Below are positions 8,051-13,402 of a stretch of 14,332 bases of DNA, piece after piece; position 1 is the first letter of the stretch, and every line of letters starts with the position of its first letter. The stretch is from Cellvibrio sp. (lineage in GTDB: Bacteria; Pseudomonadota; Gammaproteobacteria; Pseudomonadales; Cellvibrionaceae). The position numbers and the translations under genes were made by a program. The DNA is taken from positions 1 to 14,332 of the forward strand of contig JAJQJO010000038.1 in assembly GCA_021323495.1 (NCBI GenBank). The letters are read 5' to 3'. Under the pieces are notes generated by a model, which ran no database searches, was not told the DNA's origin, and saw only the letters and a list, made by a program, of their open reading frames with translations.

Positions 8051-8100
8051 CCCCTTGGCTACGCGCACCTCCCTTTTAAAGGGGGGCGCTTAGCCAAGGG
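8051..8100. repeat. 49-nt imperfect palindrome between rph and metF
   Basis: CCCTTGGCT (8052-8060) pairs exactly with AGCCAAGGG (8092-8100). Inside, CCCTTT (8071-8076) pairs with AAAGGG (8078-8083), and GCG/CGC segments (8063-8065 with 8087-8089) extend the stem with small bulges. It occupies most of the 81-bp gap between the convergent stop codons of rph and metF. No T run follows on either strand, so it is not a classic terminator, though it could stop or protect both transcripts. The make-up (C-rich arm, TTTTAAA tip, G-rich arm) resembles dispersed intergenic palindromes. Confidence 0.6.
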
Positions 8101-8123
8101 CGGATTGGGAAGCTATTTAGAAA

Positions 8124-8972
8124 TTATTCGTTCGGAACCAACCCCAAATTTTTCACAATCTGTGCCGTAGGCTCGGTTTGGTTCATGGTGTAAAAATGCA
8201 AGCCGGGCGCTTCATTTTCCAGCATGACTTCACACAGTTCTGTTACCAATTCTACGCCGAAGGCTTTTAAACTGGCTTCATCATCGCCGTAAGTTTCCAA
8301 TGCTTTGCGTAACCAACGCGGAATTTCAGCACCACAGGCATCGGAGAAACGGGTGAGATTTTTGTAATTGATGATCGGCATAATGCCGGGATAAATTGGC
8401 TGGGTAATTCCCGCCTTTTGGCATTGATCAACAAAATAAAAATACGAATCCGGATTAAAAAAGTATTGCGTGATGGCGCTGTTCGCGCCTGCATCAAATT
8501 TACCTTTCAAATAACGGACATCGTCATTATAGCTCTTGGCTTGCGGATGAATTTCCGGATAAGCCGCTACTTCCAAATGAAAGTGTTCACCAAAATGTTT
8601 GCGGATAAAAGCCACCAATTCATTGGCGTATACCAATTGGTAGGCGCCACCTACACCGGAGGGCATATCGCCACGCAATGCAACGATCCGATCCACACCT
8701 GCATCCTTGTATTCCTGAAGTAGGCTTTTGATAGTGCTTTCATCGTCACCACCAAAAGATAAATGCGGTGCGATGCTGATGCCATCGGCTTTAAATTGCG
8801 TGACTATACCTTTGGTGTTGTCGCGGGTTGAGCCTCCCGCACCATAAGTGACGGAAAAAAAGTCTGGTGCGAAGGCATTTAATTGGTTGCGCACATTGAT
8901 GAGTTTTTCTTTTCCTTCAACCGTTTTGGGCGGAAAGAATTCAAAACTTAAACGCGGTTGTGAGTCGTTCAT
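8124..8972 (-). CDS. metF: 5,10-methylenetetrahydrofolate reductase
   Basis: FAD enzyme that reduces 5,10-methylene-THF to 5-methyl-THF, the methyl donor for homocysteine remethylation to methionine. The 282-residue product starts MNDSQPRLSFEFFPPKT; Glu11 matches catalytic Glu28 of E. coli MetF, and Asp102 in ALRGDMP matches the conserved flavin-site Asp120. Other family blocks are SVTYGAGGSTRDNT, HLSFGGDDES, VAAYPEIHPQAKSYNDDVRYLKGKFDAGANSAITQYFF and PIYPGIMPI. A longer reading frame begins at 9032, but those 20 extra codons run through a palindromic repeat and have no counterpart in the family, so I start at 8972, where a weak GAG site precedes the ATG. The gene follows ahcY on the same strand after 181 nt and completes the methyl-cycle block. 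Confidence 0.96.
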   Translation of the reverse strand: MNDSQPRLSFEFFPPKTVEGKEKLINVRNQLNAFAPDFFSVTYGAGGSTRDNTKGIVTQFKADGISIAPHLSFGGDDESTIKSLLQEYKDAGVDRIVALRGDMPSGVGGAYQLVYANELVAFIRKHFGEHFHLEVAAYPEIHPQAKSYNDDVRYLKGKFDAGANSAITQYFFNPDSYFYFVDQCQKAGITQPIYPGIMPIINYKNLTRFSDACGAEIPRWLRKALETYGDDEASLKAFGVELVTELCEVMLENEAPGLHFYTMNQTEPTAQIVKNLGLVPNE

Positions 8973-8985
8973 AATATTGCTCTGT

Positions 8986-9030
8986 TGTAGGTTGGGGCGG
9001 GCCGAGTAGACTGAGGAGCCGCCCCAACAC
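8986..9030 (+). repeat. short palindromic repeat, copy A (upstream of metF)
   Basis: Perfect 10-bp arms GTTGGGGCGG (8991-9000) and CCGCCCCAAC (9019-9028) around an 18-nt loop. The edges TGTAGGTTGGGG and CCCCAACA are shared with two further copies at 9113 and 10589. It sits in the metF leader, 14 nt from the start codon, so in the mRNA it would form a strong hairpin close to the ribosome site. Confidence 0.75.
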
Positions 9031-9040
9031 AATTAACGAG

Positions 9041-9069
9041 AATAGATAAATTTAAAACGTTAATGTTAA
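9041..9069 (-). promoter_or_regulatory. candidate metF promoter
   Basis: On the minus strand TTAACA (9069-9064, five of six to -35) is followed after 17 bp by TCTATT (9046-9041, four of six to -10). The predicted start near 9034 lies about 60 nt before the metF ATG. The -35 lies inside the inverted repeat at 9057-9096. Found by eye and uncertain. Confidence 0.3.
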
Positions 9070-9096
9070 TTCGGTTATTTGAATAAACATTAACGT
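9057..9096. promoter_or_regulatory. 40-nt inverted repeat between ahcY and metF
   Basis: Perfect 11-bp arms ACGTTAATGTT (9057-9067) and AACATTAACGT (9086-9096), then one mismatch, then four more pairs (9069-9072 with 9081-9084) and an 8-nt loop. AT-rich, without a long T run on either strand, so it is a poor terminator. It overlaps the proposed -35 of metF and could be a protein-binding site or an mRNA end structure for ahcY. Confidence 0.5.
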
Positions 9097-9112
9097 GTAT
9101 TGCGATATTGTC

Positions 9113-9144
9113 ATGTTGGGGTTCGTTCCTCACCCCAACCTACA
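9113..9144 (-). repeat. short palindromic repeat, copy B (downstream of ahcY)
   Basis: Arms GTTGGGG (9115-9121) and CCCCAAC (9133-9139) around an 11-nt loop. Its reverse complement matches copy C at 10589-10621 over the whole 32 nt except one inserted base. It begins 9 nt past the ahcY stop codon. Confidence 0.8.
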
Positions 9145-9153
9145 AGAGCATCA

Positions 9154-10524
9154 TTAATATTTGTAAGAGTCCGGCTTGAAAGGGCCTTCAACCGCATAGC
9201 CAATATATTCCGCCTGCTGTGTTGTCAGCTTGGTGATTACACCACCAAAACCTTCCACCATATCTTTGGCCACTTCTTCATCAAGTTTTTTCGGCAGTAC
9301 ACGCACGTACAGATGTTCTGCTTTTTGCTCGGCAGGCAAGTTGGCAAATTTGCGCTCGTACAAATACATTTGTGCGAGTACCTGATTTGCAAAAGAACCA
9401 TCCATAATGCGCGATGGGTGACCGGTCGCGTTACCCAGATTCACCAGGCGACCTTCCGACAAAATAATCAAATGATCGTTAGTGGCTTTATCGCGATACA
9501 CTTTATGCACTTGTGGTTTAACTTCTTCCCACTCCCAATTTTTGCGCATAAATGCAGTGTCGATTTCACTGTCGAAGTGGCCGATATTACACACCACTGC
9601 GCTGCGTTTTAAGGCACGCAACATAGCTGAGTCACACACGTTCACGTTGCCCGTCGTAGTGACAACCAAATCGGTAGTGCCGAGTACGATGTGATTAATA
9701 TCTTCGTATTTGCCAGTGTTGATGCCGTCGTTGTAAGGCGATACGACTTCGAAGCCGTCCATGCAAGCTTGCATGGCGCAGATTGGATCTATCTCGGTGA
9801 CTTTAACAATCATGCCTTCCTGGCGCAGTGATGCCGCAGAACCTTTACCTACATCGCCGTAACCAATAACCAGGGCTTTTTTACCGGCGAGCAAATGGTC
9901 GGTTCCGCGTTTGATTGCATCATTCAAACTATGACGGCAACCGTATTTGTTGTCATTTTTACTTTTGGTCACTGCATCGTTTACGTTGATTGCAGGCACT
10001 TTTAATTGGCCTTTTTTCAGCATGTCGAGCAAGCGGTGGACACCGGTGGTGGTCTCCTCCGAAATCCCATGAATTTTATCGAGCATCTGTGGATATTTTT
10101 CATGCACGATTTGGGTTACATCGCCGCCATCATCGAGAATCATATTGGCCGCCCATGGCTTGCCATCTTTATTGATGGTTTGCTCAATGCACCACCAGAA
10201 TTCTTCTTCGGTTTCACCTTTCCAGGCAAATACCGGAATTCCCGCAGCAGCAATAGCGGCTGCGGCGTGGTCCTGGGTGGAGAAAATATTGCACGATGAC
10301 CAACGCACTTCTGCACCGAGATCCACCAATGTTTCAATCAACACGGCAGTTTGAATGGTCATGTGGATGCAGCCAATAATTTTTGCATCTGCCAAAGGTT
10401 TGCTCGCTGCATATTTGCGACGCAGCGCCATCAATGCGGGCATTTCACCTTCGGCGATTTCAATTTCTTTGCGTCCCCACACGGCGAGGGACATATCGGC
10501 AACTTTGTAGTCGGTGAAGCTCAT
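9154..10524 (-). CDS. ahcY: adenosylhomocysteinase
   Basis: NAD-dependent S-adenosylhomocysteine hydrolase, which splits the inhibitory product of methylation into homocysteine and adenosine. The 456-residue product shows the family blocks: GCIHMTIQTAVLIETL (His54), EVRWSSCNIFSTQDHAAAAIA, ANMILDDGGDVT (Asp131), INVNDAVTKSKNDNKYGCRHS (Lys187, Asp191), the NAD loop GYGDVGKG (221-228), CNIGHFDSEID, and the terminal GPFKPDSYKY. The frame stays open to 10566, but I start at 10524 because AGGA (10536-10533) is well placed and family members begin at this FTDYKVAD region. It lies 124 nt after metK; no SAH riboswitch is seen in that leader. Inverted copies of a short repeat sit on both sides of the gene. 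Confidence 0.97.
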   Translation of the reverse strand: MSFTDYKVADMSLAVWGRKEIEIAEGEMPALMALRRKYAASKPLADAKIIGCIHMTIQTAVLIETLVDLGAEVRWSSCNIFSTQDHAAAAIAAAGIPVFAWKGETEEEFWWCIEQTINKDGKPWAANMILDDGGDVTQIVHEKYPQMLDKIHGISEETTTGVHRLLDMLKKGQLKVPAINVNDAVTKSKNDNKYGCRHSLNDAIKRGTDHLLAGKKALVIGYGDVGKGSAASLRQEGMIVKVTEIDPICAMQACMDGFEVVSPYNDGINTGKYEDINHIVLGTTDLVVTTTGNVNVCDSAMLRALKRSAVVCNIGHFDSEIDTAFMRKNWEWEEVKPQVHKVYRDKATNDHLIILSEGRLVNLGNATGHPSRIMDGSFANQVLAQMYLYERKFANLPAEQKAEHLYVRVLPKKLDEEVAKDMVEGFGGVITKLTTQQAEYIGYAVEGPFKPDSYKY

Positions 10525-10588
10525 AATTTGAATCCTGTTTTTAAATAAAAATTCTGTAATTCGCAATAATTTCCATTCGTGCGCACTG

Positions 10589-10621
10589 TGTAGGTTGGTG
10601 GTGAGGAACGAACCCCAACAT
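10589..10621 (+). repeat. short palindromic repeat, copy C (between metK and ahcY)
   Basis: A 33-nt element starting TGTAGGTTGG and ending CGAACCCCAACAT, nearly identical to the reverse complement of copy B (one extra T). It lies 27 nt after the metK stop and 64 nt before the ahcY start. The extra base weakens its own hairpin compared with copies A and B. Confidence 0.8.
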
Positions 10622-10648
10622 AAGTAACGCGGCGATGCCTATTTGAAA

Positions 10649-11803
10649 TTAAAGCGCTTTCTTCAACGCCTCAACCTTATCGGTTTTTTCCCAGGTGAAA
10701 TCGGGAAGCTCGCGACCGAAGTGGCCATAGGCCGCAGTCTGGCGATAAATCGGACGCTTTAAATCGAGCATCTGGATCAAACCGCGTGGACGCAAATCAA
10801 AGTTTTCGCGAATCAAATCAATAATCGCCGCGTCGGAAATTTTTCCGGTGCCAAAAGTGTTGATGGAAATTGAGGTAGGTTCAGCGACACCAATTGCGTA
10901 ACTCACTTGAATTTCCAAGCGATCCGCCAACCCGGCGGCAACAATATTTTTTGCTACATAGCGGCCCGCGTAAGCAGCAGAGCGATCTACTTTTGATGGG
11001 TCTTTACCAGAGAAGGCGCCGCCGCCGTGACGCGCCATGCCGCCGTAGGTATCTACAATAATTTTGCGGCCGGTCAAACCACAGTCGCCGACCGGGCCGC
11101 CGATAATAAATTGACCGGTGGGGTTGATGTGATATTGCGTATCTTTGTGCAGCCATTCAGCGGGCAATACATTTTTAATAATCAATTCACGCACGGCTTC
11201 GCGGATTTCGGTTTGTTTTACGCTCGGGCTGTGCTGGGTAGACAGTACTACCGCATCCACTGCAACAGGTTTGCCGTCCTCATAGCGCAGGGTAACCTGG
11301 CTTTTTGCATCCGGACGCAACCAGGGCAGCTCGCCGCTCTTGCGCAATTGCGCTTGTTTCTCTACCAGGCGGTGTGCATAAAAAATCGGTGCGGGCATTA
11401 ATACGGCGGTTTCATTGGTGGCATAGCCAAACATCAAGCCCTGGTCGCCTGCGCCCAAATCTTTATCGTCAGCTTCGTCTACACCCATGGCGATATCAGA
11501 CGATTGTTTGCCGATTGCATTCAACACGGCGCAGCTTGCACCATCAAAACCCACATCACTGGAGTTGTAGCCGATATCCAGAATTACCTGACGAATCAAA
11601 TCTTCCAGATCGACATAGGTCGAGGTGCGCACTTCACCGGCGACAATCGCCATACCGGTTTTTACCAGCGTCTCTACCGCAACACGCGCGTTCGGGTCAT
11701 CTTTTAAAATGGCATCGAGTACGGCATCAGAAATCTGGTCTGCCAATTTGTCGGGATGGCCTTCGGAAACGGATTCGGAGGTAAAGACTGAGTATTCAGA
11801 CAT
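10649..11803 (-). CDS. metK: S-adenosylmethionine synthetase
   Basis: Makes S-adenosylmethionine from methionine and ATP. The product is 384 residues, the same as E. coli MetK. Family motifs run in order: FTSESVSEGHPDKLADQISDAVLD (catalytic His16), GAGDQGLMFGYATNET (about 117-132), KSQVTLRYEDGKPVAVDAVVLSTQHS, IGGPVGDCGLTGRKIIVDTYGG, and the phosphate loop GGGAFSGKDPSKVDRSAAYAGRY. The start codon is fixed by the conserved N-terminus and an AAGGA site 7 nt upstream. The gene follows the SahR-like regulator after 141 nt, a leader with several repeats and possible alternative folds. Confidence 0.98.
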   Translation of the reverse strand: MSEYSVFTSESVSEGHPDKLADQISDAVLDAILKDDPNARVAVETLVKTGMAIVAGEVRTSTYVDLEDLIRQVILDIGYNSSDVGFDGASCAVLNAIGKQSSDIAMGVDEADDKDLGAGDQGLMFGYATNETAVLMPAPIFYAHRLVEKQAQLRKSGELPWLRPDAKSQVTLRYEDGKPVAVDAVVLSTQHSPSVKQTEIREAVRELIIKNVLPAEWLHKDTQYHINPTGQFIIGGPVGDCGLTGRKIIVDTYGGMARHGGGAFSGKDPSKVDRSAAYAGRYVAKNIVAAGLADRLEIQVSYAIGVAEPTSISINTFGTGKISDAAIIDLIRENFDLRPRGLIQMLDLKRPIYRQTAAYGHFGRELPDFTWEKTDKVEALKKAL

Positions 11804-11840
11804 GGTTTATTCCTTGTAAATAAAATTAAATAAATCTGTA

Positions 11841-11900
11841 ACCCGTATGGAGTGAAATGTAAAACGGGATTTATTTTTCACATCATCAGTTGTTCCCGTA
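11841..11900 (-). promoter_or_regulatory. metK leader with mutually exclusive pairing segments
   Basis: In transcript sense the leader holds TACGGG (11900-11895), then ATCCCGT (11870-11864), then ATACGGGT (11848-11841). The middle CCCGT can pair with either neighbour, with loops of about 24 or 15 nt. A further CCGTA (11920-11916) can pair with the first TACGG. This resembles a switch, but there is no terminator and I recognise no known SAM riboswitch class. Confidence 0.3.
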
Positions 11901-11911
11901 TTTCGCCAAGC

Positions 11912-11941
11912 TCTATACGGCCAAGTTTAAAAAGTTATCAA
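11912..11941 (-). promoter_or_regulatory. candidate metK promoter
   Basis: On the minus strand TTGATA (11941-11936, five of six to -35) and TATAGA (11917-11912, four of six to -10) are 18 bp apart. The -35 starts 4 nt after the sahR stop codon. This would give metK its own leader of about 100 nt. An imperfect direct repeat CAAGTTTAAAAA (plus strand, 11922-11933 and 11939-11951) overlaps it. Confidence 0.35.
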
Positions 11942-11944
11942 GTT

Positions 11945-12970
11945 TTAAAAATTCGTCGGTTTGAAAAATTGGCGCAATTGGATCTGGAAGCCGTTGCGCA
12001 ATGCAAAATACACGCTCTGGCCTTCCTCCAGTTTTGCTGCAATCGCCCAGCGCGAAAAATCCTGTGGTTCAAAACCCTGCCATAAATCACCACAAGCCTC
12101 GCGCGCCCATGCTTGTTCGTGGCGACAAAGGTCGCAGATCAGTAGCGCGCCGCCAGGAGCCAATACATTACTTAAATCCTGAAAAATATCGGCGGGCGAC
12201 GGTGTGTGGTGCAGTACCATATTCACCAATATGCAATCTGCCAGTACTTTATGGCCGATTAAACTTTCGGTATCACCGTGGATAAATTCGATATTGCGCA
12301 GATTTTTTTCGCTGGCAAATGTACGTGCTTTATCGAGCATATTGGCCGCGATATCGAGCGCGATTACCTGGTTGAATTGCTGCGCGAGCACCGCTAAAAA
12401 TTCGCCTTCGCCGGGGCCAATTTCCAAGGCGAGTTTTTTATCGCGTAGAGCGGTGTTATTGAGCAGCTGGGTCATCTGCTCGGCATACACCGGGTAGCTG
12501 GCAATCAAATCCTGTTGGGCGCGAAATTTATCGGCATTCTCACTAAAAAATATTTGCGCCGCCTGGCTGCGTTCCTGTTGTAATTCACGGATTGGCTCGC
12601 GTAAATGCCTGGCGATTGGCAGCGTATCCACCGTCGCAAATAATTGTTGCTGCAACGCGGCAAGTGGATGGTCAGGGGCTAAATAAGCGCGGCGATAAAA
12701 AATTGAATTAGCTTCGCGGCGCGAACTCAACAGTCCCGCATTGTTGAGCACCTTGAGGTGATGGCTCATGCCCGACTGCTTGATCGAAAAAATCTGGCAT
12801 AACTCCAATACGCCGAACGAATCCTGGCTCAGCACCCGCAAAATCTCCAGGCGCAGCGAGTCGCCAGCGGCCTTGAGCAAATTGGCGAGCGGGCCGAGCG
12901 GCGCTTCCAGTTCCACCACATCGGTGAGTACCGGTAGCGTGCCTGGGGCGTTAGGTACGGATTGGTTCAT
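11945..12970 (-). CDS. sahR: ArsR-type regulator fused to a SAM-dependent methyltransferase (SahR-like)
   Basis: A 341-residue two-domain protein. Residues about 25-100 are an ArsR winged helix with the pattern AGDSLRLEILRVLSQDSFGVLELCQIFSIKQSGMSHHLKVLNNAGLL; it has a lone Cys58 and lacks the paired metal-binding cysteines of true arsenic or metal sensors. Residues about 150-300 form a class I methyltransferase fold with motif I LEIGPGEGE (182-190), an acidic residue in IALDIA, and VNMVLHHTPSPADIFQDLSNVLAPGGALLICD. Proteins of this design next to metK are known in Pseudomonas, and the SahR group of ArsR-fold repressors controls methyl-cycle genes in Proteobacteria in response to S-adenosylhomocysteine. 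Here it is first in the sahR-metK-ahcY-metF series, so that role fits. No ribosome site is seen before the ATG. A perfect palindrome upstream suggests self-control. Whether the methyltransferase domain is catalytic or only senses ligand cannot be told. Confidence 0.88.
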   Translation of the reverse strand: MNQSVPNAPGTLPVLTDVVELEAPLGPLANLLKAAGDSLRLEILRVLSQDSFGVLELCQIFSIKQSGMSHHLKVLNNAGLLSSRREANSIFYRRAYLAPDHPLAALQQQLFATVDTLPIARHLREPIRELQQERSQAAQIFFSENADKFRAQQDLIASYPVYAEQMTQLLNNTALRDKKLALEIGPGEGEFLAVLAQQFNQVIALDIAANMLDKARTFASEKNLRNIEFIHGDTESLIGHKVLADCILVNMVLHHTPSPADIFQDLSNVLAPGGALLICDLCRHEQAWAREACGDLWQGFEPQDFSRWAIAAKLEEGQSVYFALRNGFQIQLRQFFKPTNF

Positions 12971-13002
12971 TGTGTGATCAAGGGTGATGGCAATTGCCGT
13001 GC

Positions 13003-13031
13003 AGTCTAGCAGCCCAAAAAACCTATATCAA
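13003..13031 (-). promoter_or_regulatory. candidate sahR promoter
   Basis: On the minus strand TTGATA (13031-13026, five of six to -35) and TAGACT (13008-13003, four of six to -10) are 17 bp apart. The predicted start is about 26 nt before the sahR ATG. The -35 lies entirely inside the 34-bp palindrome. Confidence 0.45.
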
Positions 13032-13051
13032 AATATTTTGATATAGGTTTT
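13018..13051. promoter_or_regulatory. 34-bp perfect palindrome, probable SahR operator
   Basis: Two 17-bp arms match exactly around the centre at 13034/13035, with core ATATCAAAATATTTTGATAT. AT-rich perfect dyads of this kind suit dimeric ArsR-fold repressors. It lies 47-81 bp upstream of sahR, covers the proposed -35 box, and faces tkt on the other side. Assignment to SahR is inferred from position and from the family's known self-regulation. As RNA it would also make a 17-bp hairpin, but no transcript is known to cross it. Confidence 0.75.
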
Positions 13052-13402
13052 GCGATTTTTTGTGAGGATTTGATCTGAATGGGCGCTTTTTCGGACTCTG
13101 GTCCAAGGTTTTATCGATTAATTGTGTCTATCAAGTCTCTTATTCCTTTACGGGCGGCGTTCGCTGGGCGAAAATGCCTGCCCATTTTGTCAGTGGGCGC
13201 CCGATTCACCTTAAGCGACCACTCCCAGCGACGGCGGCTGGAACCCAACGACACAAAAGCCCATCAGAGGCCTGTAATAAGTGGCAATTGCCCATTAGTG
13301 CTTTGCAACCCCAGGACGTGCCTGACCAGCTGTAATTGGCTCAGGTAAAAACGCCCACCTACACAACAGCAATCAACTTATACGTAAGGAGCCTTGAGTT
13401 TC

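Larger units (their letters stand above)
12971..13402. other. 432-bp non-coding interval between sahR and tkt
   Basis: Divergent spacer. The sahR side holds the promoter and 34-bp palindrome. The stretch 13140-13340 is GC-richer than its surroundings and contains GGGCGCCC (13195-13202) and a small hairpin AAAATG/CATTTT (13171-13188). The 10-bp palindrome GGCAATTGCC occurs twice (12989-12998, 13283-13292). An 89-codon open frame at 13079-13348 has no recognisable protein features, so I do not call it a gene. I see no clear tkt promoter. Confidence 0.6.

Noticed and set aside
9001..9030. CTGAGGAGCCGCCCC resembles the GAGGAGCG core of SAH riboswitches
   Set aside because: It is on the plus strand, opposite to metF, and belongs to the loop and arm of palindromic repeat copy A; the rest of the riboswitch consensus is missing.
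8973..9032. 20-codon N-terminal extension of metF from 9032
   Set aside because: The extra codons translate the palindromic repeat and have no counterpart in MetF; the ATG at 8972 fits the conserved N-terminus.
9100..9612. 170-codon frame on the plus strand
   Set aside because: It runs through repeat copy B and antisense to the conserved C-terminal part of ahcY.
10525..10648. Search for an SAH riboswitch in the ahcY leader
   Set aside because: SAH riboswitches are common before ahcY in some Proteobacteria, but this leader contains repeat copy C and AT-rich DNA with no matching core.
11305..11784. 159-codon frame on the plus strand
   Set aside because: Antisense shadow of metK, rich in Arg, His and Ser, without recognisable motifs.
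13126..13132. TATCAAG near 13126 as a second regulator half-site toward tkt
   Set aside because: A single 6-7 bp match without dyad symmetry is expected by chance in this much sequence.
13079..13348. 89-codon frame on the plus strand upstream of tkt
   Set aside because: A GAGGA lies 10 nt upstream, but residue content is unlike the neighbouring proteins and no domain, signal or membrane pattern is visible.
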